Positions 7,202-15,561 of a DNA stretch of 64,000 nt are shown here, piece by piece (position 1 is the stretch's first letter; the number at the start of each line of letters is the position of its first letter). The stretch comes from an uncultured Muribaculaceae bacterium (GTDB taxonomy: Bacteria > Bacteroidota > Bacteroidia > Bacteroidales > Muribaculaceae), in the NCBI GenBank assembly GCA_910579605.1, contig CAJTUG010000001.1, forward strand, positions 38,148-102,147, read 5' to 3'. Made by a program: the position numbers and the translations under genes. Below the pieces are notes generated by a model, which saw only the letters and a program-made list of their open reading frames with translations, was not told the DNA's origin and ran no database searches.

Positions 7202-10201
7202 TTATTTAAGTTTGGAGAGACGGGTTTCTATCATATCGTGAATGTCGGCTTCATTACCGGGATAGTTGTCGCGGAGAGCTTCAAGGTATTCTTTTGCTTC
7301 GAATTTTTTGCCTTTTTCGGCATAAATATCGCTCATTAGAACGAATCCCCGAGCCAACCAGTAACGATGCGGTGTTCCTGATGAAGTCAAAGCCTGAGCG
7401 GCTTTCATCGCTTTGTCGGTTTTGCCTTGGTCAAATAGAGCCTGAGCTGCATTGAATGCAGCTTTGACCCCATAGATATCGGATGTGTTTTCGGCTATAG
7501 AAGACCATTTTTCTATAGCTTCGTAGTTTTTTTCCTGAGCTTCCAGGGCAAGACCTATTGTGAATGTTGCTTCAGTTACAGATTCTGGGGCTATGGCTGT
7601 GGACTCTAAAAGTGCTTGGGCTGCTTCTCCCGCCTGTATGTAATCGCCGAGTTCCCGTGCGGAGCGCATAATGCCCAGACGTGCGTCGGCGGCTGTACGA
7701 GTGGAGGATGCTTTTTCAAGCAATTGCTTCCACTTGGCTAATGCCGAGGGAGTTGCGCCTGTGCTAAAATCAACCGAAGCTGATATTTTGAGAGCCTCTT
7801 CGGCATAGGGGCTATCTGGATACCGGGCCAAAAGACGTGCAGCCAATTCTGCGGCTTGTTCGTTTCGTCCGTCGGCGAATGCTTTTCCCATGACCGCGTC
7901 GATAGCTTCCGGCGCAAGTTTGGAGTCGGGATGAGAGTCGGCAAATCCAATGAGGCTTGATTCGTCTCCACGGCTTTTGAAAATACGCATTGCCGAGTCG
8001 AAAGACACCGCTTCGGCTTCGTCGTGGGTTATCTGGGGTGCATTTTCGACAGACTGGAGGAATGCTAAATATTCGTTTCCTCGTCCTTGGTCGGCCAAAA
8101 TTGAACGAAGCATTCCCGAAGCTTGAGAAGCTTCGTCGGAGGTTGGGTATAGACTTATAACTTTTTTATATGCGTTTATGGCATCTTCCGTGCGATTCAT
8201 GTCCAAGAGGGTCATAGCCATTTGGAGGTAGCCGCGTCGCCCTTGTGCGGTGAGCGGATATTTTTCTATGAGGAGTTTGTATGTTTCCACGGCTTGGTCG
8301 TTTTGCCCTATGCTGATTTGTGCTTGAGTTGTTTCCAAAAGTGCATCGGGTATTAACGACGAATTTGGGAAATCGTGGCGGAACTTTTCTAATGCCTCTA
8401 ATTTTGCATGGTAATTTCTGGCAAAACCTTGCATACGAGCTTCGTTGAAGGCTGCGTAGTCGCCGTTGGATGGGTTTGCCGCACGTGCTTGGGCATATAA
8501 TTCTGCAGCCATCAGGAATTGAGAGTCGTAATATTTGATATCGGCTCTGCGGTTGAGAATGTCGGCCTTGGCTGCATTTCCCAAATTGTAGTCTAACGCC
8601 TGGGCAAAAGTTTTATCGGCTTCGGCATATTCTTTGAGAGCAAATTGCGCGTATCCTAACCCATATAGGGCTGCGCCTCGGTTTTGCGCGTTTTTTTGTG
8701 AAGTGCGCAAGTATTCTGCATACATGTTGGCCGCAGCCTGGTAATTACCTATCATAGCGGCAGCGCGAGCACGGAGCAGGAGTGTCTCGCAAGCAGTTGT
8801 GGTATTGTATTTTGCTAAGGCAGCAGCTTGGGAAAGGTATTTTTCGGCTTGGATTCCGTTGCCCGAAGCTATTTCTGCCGCACCGAGAGAGTAGAGCACT
8901 TGCTGTTTTGTGGCAAGCAGTTTCGGCCCGGGGTTTTTGACGGCATTGATGCGCGCGAGTGCTTTGGTATAATCTTTGTCTGCCAAATACCCTCCTGCCA
9001 GATACTCTGCCACCCGGTCGGAGTAAGGTCCGTCGGGATATTTAGTTAAAAATTTCTCGAAAGTGTCGGCAGCCGAAGAGAACGGTACGGCAGCTCCGCT
9101 GAATTTGGCTACGGCGTAGTTGTAGAATGCCGCTTCGGCAACCGACGAATCGCTTGTGTTTATTTTCATTGCTTTGTCGAAAGCCAGAATAGCAGCAGAC
9201 GTGTCCCCTTGATGGTAAAGAGCTTGACCTAAGTATAGGAGCGCGGATTGAGTCAAAGTGTCGTCTTCCAAGGTTTTGCCGTCGTAGTCAACGACATTTC
9301 GGAGGTGCTTTATAGCCAAATCGTATTCTCCTTTTCCGTATTCTTCAATACCGAGGATATAGCATGCAGTAGGTAATGGGTTTGGTGTCGCAGCAATGTA
9401 TTTTTTGAGGTGGTTGATTGCGGCGTAGTTGTCTCCCAGTTTATAGAGCGCTTCTCCAGCTATTCGGTTCATTTCGGCTTCGTCGGCGGAATTTAGTTTT
9501 CCGCTGCGCAAGAGCGATGTGGCAGTATTGGCGGCAGCTCGCCAATTACTCCTTACATAGTCTATTTCTGCCAGATAAAAATCTGCCATGTTGCCTGGCG
9601 CAACATTTTTGTCGGTCTGCCTTAGATATTTTTCGGCTTCGTCGTAGTTTTCTTGACAGAAATATATGTATCCGAGATAGAATCGTGCGGCAGCCGCTCT
9701 TGGGTTTGCGGCCGTTATTTTGCTGAAATATTCAGCGCTTTTTTGCAAGTTGTGGCATTGCATGTATGCTATGCCGAGGCGGTAGTAAAAATCAGTTTTG
9801 TTGGCGGAGTCTAATCCTGATGGCTCTGCTTTGAGATATAGCTGAATGGCTTTGTTGAAATCACTTTGCATGAAAGAGCAGTCGGCTATGCGCATGCGGG
9901 CCAAAGAGCGATTTGGCGACTGCGGAAATTTTTCCAGAAATATTTTGAAAGCTTCGGCGGCTTTTTCGTAGTTCCCTCTGCCAAAAAAAGCTTCGGCTTC
10001 TAAAAAACAGGCAGTTTGGTGTTGGCTTTCTGAAAGGGTACTGAAGTTGATCAATCCCAATTGGTCTAATGCAGCCTCGTAATTATTTTGAAGCAGGAAA
10101 TCCTTGCAACGCTCCAGAGTACCGTTGTCGAGGGGATTGCTAATCTGTGCCATAACAGGCATAGAGGCGAGCAGAAAGACAGATATTATGTTTTTTTTCA
10201 T
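7202..10201 (-). CDS. Large secreted TPR-repeat protein
   Basis: A 999-residue protein with a signal peptide (about 1-18, MKKNIISVFLLASMPVMA) followed by tetratricopeptide repeats over essentially the whole length. Typical helices include YEKAAEAFKIFLEKFPQSPN, YDEAEKYL and NAIFDKA-like units, with the W-LG-Y-A-F-A-P pattern and 'YP' turns of the YbgF/CpoB and BamD type. It therefore acts outside the cytoplasm, probably as a periplasmic scaffold. It is the first gene of a two-gene unit with the plug-less barrel at 5372-7192. A -7 box lies at 10221-10228. Function is inferred only as protein-protein interaction at the envelope. Confidence 0.85.
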   Translation of the reverse strand: MKKNIISVFLLASMPVMAQISNPLDNGTLERCKDFLLQNNYEAALDQLGLINFSTLSESQHQTACFLEAEAFFGRGNYEKAAEAFKIFLEKFPQSPNRSLARMRIADCSFMQSDFNKAIQLYLKAEPSGLDSANKTDFYYRLGIAYMQCHNLQKSAEYFSKITAANPRAAAARFYLGYIYFCQENYDEAEKYLRQTDKNVAPGNMADFYLAEIDYVRSNWRAAANTATSLLRSGKLNSADEAEMNRIAGEALYKLGDNYAAINHLKKYIAATPNPLPTACYILGIEEYGKGEYDLAIKHLRNVVDYDGKTLEDDTLTQSALLYLGQALYHQGDTSAAILAFDKAMKINTSDSSVAEAAFYNYAVAKFSGAAVPFSSAADTFEKFLTKYPDGPYSDRVAEYLAGGYLADKDYTKALARINAVKNPGPKLLATKQQVLYSLGAAEIASGNGIQAEKYLSQAAALAKYNTTTACETLLLRARAAAMIGNYQAAANMYAEYLRTSQKNAQNRGAALYGLGYAQFALKEYAEADKTFAQALDYNLGNAAKADILNRRADIKYYDSQFLMAAELYAQARAANPSNGDYAAFNEARMQGFARNYHAKLEALEKFRHDFPNSSLIPDALLETTQAQISIGQNDQAVETYKLLIEKYPLTAQGRRGYLQMAMTLLDMNRTEDAINAYKKVISLYPTSDEASQASGMLRSILADQGRGNEYLAFLQSVENAPQITHDEAEAVSFDSAMRIFKSRGDESSLIGFADSHPDSKLAPEAIDAVMGKAFADGRNEQAAELAARLLARYPDSPYAEEALKISASVDFSTGATPSALAKWKQLLEKASSTRTAADARLGIMRSARELGDYIQAGEAAQALLESTAIAPESVTEATFTIGLALEAQEKNYEAIEKWSSIAENTSDIYGVKAAFNAAQALFDQGKTDKAMKAAQALTSSGTPHRYWLARGFVLMSDIYAEKGKKFEAKEYLEALRDNYPGNEADIHDMIETRLSKLK

Positions 10202-10220
10202 GTCGTCGATTTTAAAAGCA

Positions 10221-10228
10221 CAAAATTA
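10221..10228 (-). promoter_or_regulatory. Candidate -7 box of the TPR/barrel unit
   Basis: TAATTTTG on the minus strand, 20 bp upstream of the TPR start; matches TAnnTTTG. A CTTG about 22 bp upstream is the only -33 candidate. Confidence 0.4.
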
Positions 10229-10374
10229 GTCAAAAAATCAGAGTTTCTATCAAGAAAGCGGTGTTCAATTTAGCTGTCAGAGATTTTTTGGAGATATTCT
10301 ATGATATTTGTGCGGGAAATTTGTAAACTGTGATATTACGTTTATTGCAGCAGCCTTCAATCGAAAAAAATGTT

Positions 10375-10382
10375 TACCTTTG
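10375..10382 (+). promoter_or_regulatory. Candidate -7 box upstream of lipoprotein/macro genes
   Basis: TACCTTTG followed by GCG matches TAnnTTTG. It would give a 5' leader of about 140 bases before the lipoprotein start. No good -33 element is visible at the right spacing. Confidence 0.35.
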
Positions 10383-10431
10383 CGCCTGAAGATTTGCAAT
10401 CGCAGACAAAAACCATAATGAGACCCAATCG

Positions 10432-10459
10432 TTCCATAAAATAAGCATATTTAATGGAA
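10432..10459 (+). promoter_or_regulatory. Hairpin in the leader of the lipoprotein gene
   Basis: Inverted repeat of 12 bp with one mismatch (10432-10443 with 10448-10459), loop AGCA. It could be an operator or an RNA hairpin in the leader; there is no T-run, so it is not a standard terminator. Confidence 0.35.
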
Positions 10460-10532
10460 TTTTAGCCGCTAAAAAAGGTTTTAAAGGTCTATGCGTTTGC
10501 GAGGTGTCTGTTTTAGCTATAATCCGTATTGT

Positions 10533-11012
10533 ATGGTAGTGATATATAAATTCTTATCAGCTTTTGCTGCAATTTTAATATTTGCTGTTTGTTTCAGTTC
10601 TTGTTCGGCTAATTCCGAGAGTGATGGTGGGGATTCGGTGAGACAGGTGCAGAATAACGCAACTGTCTCTAACAATTATTCATGCCCTCAAGCTTCAGAG
10701 GCACCGGCTGTATCGCCGTCTCATCAATCGTCGAACCAAACAAATAGAACAATCCCAAGCACAACGACAACACGTTCTGACGCTTTTCGCTTTGCTTTTG
10801 ACTCCGGTAAACAATCAGGCTACTCCGATGGACTAAAAGGGGAAAACAATTGTTCGGCTATGGCTTCTGTATATTCAGACGATTGGATTAAACAAGCGTT
10901 TATCCAAGGTTATGAACTTGGACAGGCCGAGGCCGGTTCGGAATCAGCCGGCTCAGAAGGGAATGAGTATGTTGATTGCGATGATGATTATTATTATGAA
11001 GATGATTATTAA
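10533..11012 (+). CDS. Small lipoprotein with glycine-rich helical motif and acidic tail
   Basis: The start at 10533 (MVVIYKFLSAF) is chosen over the longer frame from 10491 because it opens directly into a lipoprotein signal peptide with lipobox FSSC (Cys24). The 159-residue product then has a Ser/Thr/Asn-rich linker to about residue 85. Two related segments follow: FAFDSGKQSGYSDG (87-100) and QAFIQGYELGQAEAG (121-135), each with the pattern A-F-x2-G-x3-G. The tail is strongly acidic (CDDDYYYEDDY). I do not recognise the family. The lipobox predicts attachment to a membrane; the function is unknown. The macro-domain gene follows after 13 bp and is probably cotranscribed. Confidence 0.7.
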   Translation: MVVIYKFLSAFAAILIFAVCFSSCSANSESDGGDSVRQVQNNATVSNNYSCPQASEAPAVSPSHQSSNQTNRTIPSTTTTRSDAFRFAFDSGKQSGYSDGLKGENNCSAMASVYSDDWIKQAFIQGYELGQAEAGSESAGSEGNEYVDCDDDYYYEDDY

Positions 11013-11025
11013 GTAGGATTTTGTG

Positions 11026-11490
11026 ATGGTTAAGTATATTGAAAGAGGCGATATATTCGATATTGACGGTGTGAACAGCTATGCGCATGGCTGTAATTGT
11101 GCCGGGGCTATGGGTAAAGGGATAGCCCTGCAATTCAGATCCAAATTTCCGGCTATGTATACCGAGTATAGAGAGATGTGCTTGGCAGGGAAATATAATC
11201 CGGGGGATGTTTTTGATTATAATTATGGAAAGGGTCATGTCTATAATCTCGGTACGCAGCAAACATGGAGAACGAAGGCAAAGTTGGAGTATATAGAGCG
11301 GTCTGTGGTCGGTATGCTTGAATTGGCGTCTGGGGATAATGTGTCAAAAATAGCACTTCCTGCAATCGGGGCAGGGTTGGGCGGATTGCTGTGGAAAGAT
11401 GTAAAAGCGGTTTTGGACAGGGTTTCTGCCGCTTATCCGAATGTTGATTTGTATGTTGTTGAAGCTTATGAACGCAATGATTCCATGTAG
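11026..11490 (+). CDS. Macro-domain protein (TARG1/DarG-like ADP-ribosyl hydrolase family)
   Basis: A 154-residue single macro domain with no signal peptide. The ADP-ribose-binding loop reads NSYAHGCNCAGAMGKGIA (about residues 17-34), followed by FRSKFPAMYTEY; the second loop is ALPAIGAGLGGLLW (about 109-122). The GAMGKGIA form resembles the Poa1/TARG1/DarG branch, whose members remove ADP-ribose from protein or DNA, rather than the YmdB branch. A GTG three bases upstream (11023) is an alternative start. In toxin-antitoxin systems the DarG antitoxin is paired with a DarT toxin, but no DarT-like gene is present here; its upstream neighbour is a lipoprotein. The substrate is therefore unknown. 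Confidence 0.88.
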   Translation: MVKYIERGDIFDIDGVNSYAHGCNCAGAMGKGIALQFRSKFPAMYTEYREMCLAGKYNPGDVFDYNYGKGHVYNLGTQQTWRTKAKLEYIERSVVGMLELASGDNVSKIALPAIGAGLGGLLWKDVKAVLDRVSAAYPNVDLYVVEAYERNDSM

Positions 11491-11527
11491 AAAGCTCTAT
11501 TTTAACAAATATTGTTAAGGTACGGCA

Positions 11528-11557
11528 ATTGAGTTCGCTGCGAAATTCTTATTTTTG
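11528..11557 (+). promoter_or_regulatory. Promoter of lepB
   Basis: ATTG (-33-like, 11528-11531), an 18-bp spacer and TATTTTTG (-7, 11550-11557). Good match to the Bacteroides primary promoter. The lepB start is 22 bp downstream. Confidence 0.6.
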
Positions 11558-11578
11558 CAAATTATTACTATAATAGCA

Positions 11579-13057
11579 ATGGAAAAAGAACAAAATATGA
11601 GCTTTGGCGAAGATTTCCGCCGCCGTATCAAAGAAATAAAATTGAGCCGCTGGATTCGTTTCGGCGTTGTTAGTCTTATCTTTATCTTTTGGACGATATG
11701 GCTCGGGTGGCCATTGCTTTTTCTGATACTCCTATTTGATATTTATATAACCGGTTACATCCCTTTTACATGGTGGAAAAAAAGTAAGACACCATGGGTA
11801 AAGAGCGTTATGAGCTGGGTTGACGCTATAGTGTATGCTCTAATATTGGTATATTTTGTTTTTGCATTCGTCGGGCAGAATTACCAGATACCGTCGAGCT
11901 CGCTTGAAAAGACTTTGCTCACGGGCGATTATCTGTGGGTCAATAAAATGGTTTATGGTCCGCGAGTTCCTTTTACTCCGGTTCATTTCCCTTTGGTTCA
12001 TAACAAGCTTTTTGGAGTTAAGAGTTATCTCGACAGCCCTTCCAATAGCTACAAGCGCCTGAAGGGTCTGAGAAATGTTGAAGAAGGAGATATTGTGGTC
12101 TTCAATTTTCCTGCCGGGGATACTGTGGCAGAAAAATTTGAGGAAACGCCCATGTATTATGATTTATTGGTGAAGCAATATGGCCGAGAGGCTTTGCACC
12201 GCGATAAGCAGCGTTTCGGCGATATAATTTACCGTCCGGTGGACCGCCGGCAGAATTTCGTAAAAAGGGCTGTAGGTCTTCCCGGGCAGAATTTCAGGAT
12301 TTCCGACGACGTTATTTACATTGATGGCGAGGCTCGTCCTTTCCCGGAAAATGTTCAGTTTAATTATGTGTTTGCCACCAATACAGCGCTTTTAGAGCAA
12401 GATCTCAAGGATTTGGATATGGCTCCTTCGGATTTGTCGGCTTTTGATTGGCGTGGGGAAACAGGAGCAAATCTGCGTCATTTCCTCCCCGGTTCTGCCG
12501 ACGGGAATTATCTTTATATGGCGCCGTTGACCAATGGCATGATTGAGCAGATGAAATCTAAGGGTATTTTGACAGATTATGTAAAGTTCAACGATATATC
12601 CCATTATTTTATGGGTATGGATATGAATTCCATGGTGTTCCCTTATGGTTCTGATGCCGATTGGACTCTTTCGGATTTTGGAGGTGACAAAGGAATTCTT
12701 ATTCCGGCAAAAGGTATGACCGTGGAGCTTACCCCTGAGAACTGGACGCTTTACCAACGTTGTATCCGCAACTATGAGGGTCATGACGAGGCATATTTTG
12801 ATGAGGCGAGCCAGACGGCTTATATAGGAGGTGAGCCTGCCAGGACATATACTTTCGGAATGGACTATTATTTTATGATGGGCGATAACCGCGATAATTC
12901 TCAAGATTCCCGCTTCTGGGGCTTTGTTCCGGAAGACCATATCGTTGGTACACCTATGATTGTATTGGCTTCGTTTGATCAGGAACGCGGTCTTTCCGAC
13001 GGTAAGATACGATGGAACCGTATACTTCGTAGTGCCAATCCCGACAAATCGAAATAA
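11579..13057 (+). CDS. lepB: Signal peptidase I
   Basis: Membrane serine protease that removes signal peptides from exported proteins. 492 residues from the ATG at 11579; the upstream in-frame codons overlap the promoter and are rejected. Membrane segments lie at about 27-60 and 82-98. The catalytic Ser is in [11 protein letters not shown] (Ser108) and the general-base Lys in [10 protein letters not shown] (Lys229). The C-terminal box [23 protein letters not shown] is intact. The protein is longer than E. coli LepB because of an insertion of over 100 residues between the Lys box and the GDNRDNS box, usual in Bacteroidetes. The WbqC-family gene follows 23 bp downstream. Confidence 0.95.
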   Translation: MEKEQNMSFGEDFRRRIKEIKLSRWIRFGVVSLIFIFWTIWLGWPLLFLILLFDIYITGYIPFTWWKKSKTPWVKSVMSWVDAIVYALILVYFVFAFVGQNYQIPSSSLEKTLLTGDYLWVNKMVYGPRVPFTPVHFPLVHNKLFGVKSYLDSPSNSYKRLKGLRNVEEGDIVVFNFPAGDTVAEKFEETPMYYDLLVKQYGREALHRDKQRFGDIIYRPVDRRQNFVKRAVGLPGQNFRISDDVIYIDGEARPFPENVQFNYVFATNTALLEQDLKDLDMAPSDLSAFDWRGETGANLRHFLPGSADGNYLYMAPLTNGMIEQMKSKGILTDYVKFNDISHYFMGMDMNSMVFPYGSDADWTLSDFGGDKGILIPAKGMTVELTPENWTLYQRCIRNYEGHDEAYFDEASQTAYIGGEPARTYTFGMDYYFMMGDNRDNSQDSRFWGFVPEDHIVGTPMIVLASFDQERGLSDGKIRWNRILRSANPDKSK

Positions 13058-13080
13058 TAGCGGCTTGTTTGTGATGAGCA

Positions 13081-13725
13081 ATGGATAAGGGCGCCATTAT
13101 TTTACCTCCGCAGTTGTTTGCATCAACCGGCTATTATGCTTTGATGATGAGCAGCGACTATGTGGCGATAGATTATGATTTGCGTTTTGACAAACGTTTT
13201 AAGTCGGTCCATCGCTATGATATAGCCGATACTCGCGGTCTGTTGCAGTTGACTGTTCCTGTGAGCCGCCGTGCCGGATTTTTTACGGATGGCGGCTTGA
13301 AATGGAGCGATATTGATGTGTCGGCACATGGCCGGTGGTGGGAAGTGCATAAGACGGCATTGGAAAGCGCTTATGGGCGTACGCCTTTTTTTGAATATTT
13401 GTTTTATAAATTTGAACCTCTTTTTGACGCGCGTTCGGTGGGTGGCGGCGAAACTATCTGCTCTTTGTGTAGCCGAGCCGATGAAATAGTGCGTGGAGTC
13501 TTGGGTATAAGAACAAAAGTAATATCTGTAGAGGAAGCATTGTCTATGGGTGCGATGGATTTGCGTCGGCGTGAAGCTTTGGAGGCTGCCATGCCGACGG
13601 TAGGACCATATTACCAAGTGCGGGCCGATAAACTTGGTTTTATATCCGGACTTTCTATTTTAGATCTTATTTTCAATATGGGAACAGAGGCGCCGCTGTC
13701 GTTGAAAGATTGTATAAAAAGCTGA
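13081..13725 (+). CDS. WbqC family protein
   Basis: A 214-residue cytosolic protein of the WbqC-like family. The N-terminal segment LPPQLFASTGYYALMMSSDY and the central VHRYDIADTRGLLQLTVPV and HGRWWEVHKTALESAYGRTPFFEYL are characteristic of it. Family members occur in polysaccharide and O-antigen loci, but the reaction is not established. In Bacteroidales it typically follows lepB, as here with a 23-bp gap. It ends at a strong terminator. Confidence 0.85.
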   Translation: MDKGAIILPPQLFASTGYYALMMSSDYVAIDYDLRFDKRFKSVHRYDIADTRGLLQLTVPVSRRAGFFTDGGLKWSDIDVSAHGRWWEVHKTALESAYGRTPFFEYLFYKFEPLFDARSVGGGETICSLCSRADEIVRGVLGIRTKVISVEEALSMGAMDLRRREALEAAMPTVGPYYQVRADKLGFISGLSILDLIFNMGTEAPLSLKDCIKS

Positions 13726-13737
13726 TATAGAATATAT

Positions 13738-13779
13738 AGAGCCAACAAGGCGTCCATGCAGGGACGCCTTGTTGGCTCT
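13738..13779 (+). terminator. Strong intrinsic terminator after lepB-wbqC unit
   Basis: Perfect 18-bp stem (13738-13755 with 13762-13779) and a 6-base loop. Only a short T-run follows, but the stem is GC-rich and unusually long. Confidence 0.8.
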
Positions 13780-13864
13780 TGAATCTATCCGGCTTAGGTT
13801 CTTTTAACTTAATGTGATGCAAACCGCTTTGCGGATTTTTTTTACCTTAATTTTAAATACTTGA

Positions 13865-13898
13865 AAACCAATTATAAACCAATCTTAAATAAACCAAT
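13865..13898. repeat. Three AAACCAAT repeats downstream of the sigma-factor gene
   Basis: AAACCAAT occurs at 13865-13872, 13876-13883 and 13891-13898. The whole stretch 13800-13925 is AT-rich with no gene. Meaning unknown. Confidence 0.45.
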
Positions 13899-14009
13899 CA
13901 ATAACCTTAAAATCTATATCTTTTTTTCCGGCAACCAGGGTTCCGGACTTACCTTATCTATATCTATTGTGATATATTGTATTTTTTTCTGTAATAGCTG
14001 GCCATGGGC

Positions 14010-14513
14010 TTAACGGTAGTCTGCAAATCTTTCTTGCAATTTTTTGCGGGCGAAGAATATGCGGCTTTTAATTGTACCGACAGGCAACCCCATGTGGTCG
14101 GCGATTTCGTTGTATTTGTAGCCGGCAACGTGCATAGAGAATGGGATTCTGTATCCTTCTGCAAATTCGTTGATAGCAGCAGTGATTTCGGTAGCCCCAT
14201 AAGATCCTTCCGGAGATTCGATACCGGAGTCTTGGCTCAGGTTGAGATGATAGAGATTGTCGGTGGTGTCTATCATTGTAGCCGAGCGAACGCCTCTTCT
14301 GTAATTGTTGATGAAGATGTTTCTCATAATTGTGAACACCCATCCTTTGAAATTAGTGTTTTCGGCGTATTTGTCTTCGTTGTCAAGCGCCTTGAGGGTG
14401 GTGTCCTGAAGGAGGTCGTATGCGTCATCTCGGTTGCTGGTGAGCATGTATGCGAAATTTAGGAGGTTGTCCTGAAGTTTCATCAAGTTTGATTGAAATT
14501 TTGCGCTTGCCAT
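14010..14513 (-). CDS. RNA polymerase sigma factor, ECF-type sigma-70 family
   Basis: A 167-residue sigma factor with only regions 2 and 4. Region 2: NLLNFAYMLTSNRDDAYDLLQDTTLKALDN and NFKGWVFTIMRNIFINNYRR. Region 4: the helix-turn-helix YKYNEIADHMGLPVGTIKSRIFFARKKLQERF near the C-terminus. The start at 14513 (MASAKFQ) is chosen because the longer in-frame leader from 14597 is of unlike, low-complexity composition. This form is widespread in Bacteroidales, where close relatives act in stress responses. No anti-sigma gene adjoins it. It is divergent from the efflux operon, with three 15-bp repeats in the gap. Confidence 0.92.
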   Translation of the reverse strand: MASAKFQSNLMKLQDNLLNFAYMLTSNRDDAYDLLQDTTLKALDNEDKYAENTNFKGWVFTIMRNIFINNYRRGVRSATMIDTTDNLYHLNLSQDSGIESPEGSYGATEITAAINEFAEGYRIPFSMHVAGYKYNEIADHMGLPVGTIKSRIFFARKKLQERFADYR

Positions 14514-14889
14514 ACGGGTTAATTTTTTAGGGGTTTGAGAATCGTTTTTTTGGGGTTGTGAAGCAGTTGTTTTTGTTTCACGACTCAAAGTTAGCACCGA
14601 TTTTTTTCGGTGTCAACTTTTTTTGCAATATTTTTTTGAAATTTCTGAAATTTTCAAAAACCATAACTTTAAAATACAGATAATCAGACAGATATGAAAT
14701 TACAGAATTGTTACAAGATTGTTACGTACGAATATTTGTAACATTTTTGTAATTGAGTTTTCATCATATTGTGTATGCTTGTATGTAACTAAAGATATGC
14801 ATATACGTCTTATAAATACAACAAACGATTTACAAGGACACATTTTTTTACTACAATCTATATAAATTGAATAAAACGCATCAATCCAG
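14514..14889. other. 376-bp divergent intergenic region, AT-rich
   Basis: Separates the sigma factor (minus) from the efflux operon (plus). It contains three copies of a 15-bp repeat at 14700-14752. No clear TAnnTTTG box for the operon is seen, which suggests a non-primary or regulated promoter. No gene is visible. Confidence 0.6.
14700..14752. promoter_or_regulatory. Three 15-bp repeats, probable operator
   Basis: TTACAGAATTGTTAC (14700-14714) and TTACAAGATTGTTAC (14711-14725) overlap by four bases in direct orientation. TTACAAAAATGTTAC is read on the minus strand at 14738-14752. The last two make a dyad with a 12-base centre, 13 of 15 positions matching. Consensus TTACARRAWTGTTAC. Confidence 0.55.
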
Positions 14890-15561
14890 ATGATTATTAA
14901 ACTCACAGATGTAAATAAGACTTATCCCGGTGCTGTTCCTCTTCATGTACTCAAGGATATCAATCTTGAGATAAGGCGTGGCGAGCTTGTGTCAATAATG
15001 GGTGCATCGGGATCGGGGAAATCTACGTTGCTTAATATTTTGGGTATATTAGACAATTATGATTCCGGCGAATATCTATTAGACGGAGTTGAAATAAAGG
15101 ATTTGAGTGAAAATCGAGCAGCCGAGTTGAGGAACAAGATGATAGGTTTTGTCTTCCAGTCGTTTAATCTGATAAGCTACAAGACTGCTCTGGAGAATGT
15201 TGCACTTCCTTTGTTTTATCAAGGTGTCGGGCGCAAGAAACGCAATCTCATGGCAATGGAGCAGTTGGAGCGCATGGGTCTTGCCGACCGGGCCACCCAT
15301 TTGCCGGGAGAATTGTCGGGCGGACAGAAACAGCGAGTTGCAATAGCTCGGTCTATAGTTACGAATCCGTCGTTAATTCTTGCGGATGAGCCAACGGGGG
15401 CATTGGATTCGCATACATCTAAAGAGGTTATGGAAGTTTTCCGGCAACTGAATTCCGATGGGATGACAGTTGTGATCGTTACCCACGATCCCGGAGTTGG
15501 AGCTGCGACAGATCGTATAATCCGTATAGTAGACGGTGAAATAGCACACGGTAATGTTTGA
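14890..15561 (+). CDS. ABC transporter ATPase (MacB/LolD class)
   Basis: A 223-residue ATP-binding subunit with Walker A GASGSGKS (38-45), signature LSGGQ (142-146), Walker B LILADEP (Asp166, catalytic Glu167) and the switch His in VTHDPG. It belongs to the MacB/LolD/FtsE group that drives periplasmic substrate efflux or lipoprotein release. It overlaps the next permease by 8 bp, and the five genes 14890-20457 form one operon. With MacA-like and TolC-like partners present, efflux across both membranes is the best reading; the substrate is unknown. Confidence 0.93.
   Translation: MIIKLTDVNKTYPGAVPLHVLKDINLEIRRGELVSIMGASGSGKSTLLNILGILDNYDSGEYLLDGVEIKDLSENRAAELRNKMIGFVFQSFNLISYKTALENVALPLFYQGVGRKKRNLMAMEQLERMGLADRATHLPGELSGGQKQRVAIARSIVTNPSLILADEPTGALDSHTSKEVMEVFRQLNSDGMTVVIVTHDPGVGAATDRIIRIVDGEIAHGNV

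Larger units (their letters stand above)
10202..10532. other. 331-bp divergent intergenic region
   Basis: AT-rich gap between the divergent TPR gene and the lipoprotein gene. It holds a minus-strand -7 box (10221-10228), a plus-strand TACCTTTG (10375-10382) and an imperfect hairpin (10432-10459). No gene is seen; the open frame could extend to 10491 but lacks a better signal peptide there. Confidence 0.6.

Noticed and set aside
13927..13947. Hairpin TCCGG...CCGGA as a terminator of the sigma gene
   Set aside because: On the minus strand it is followed by an A-run, not T; on the plus strand T precedes it. It does not fit an intrinsic terminator.
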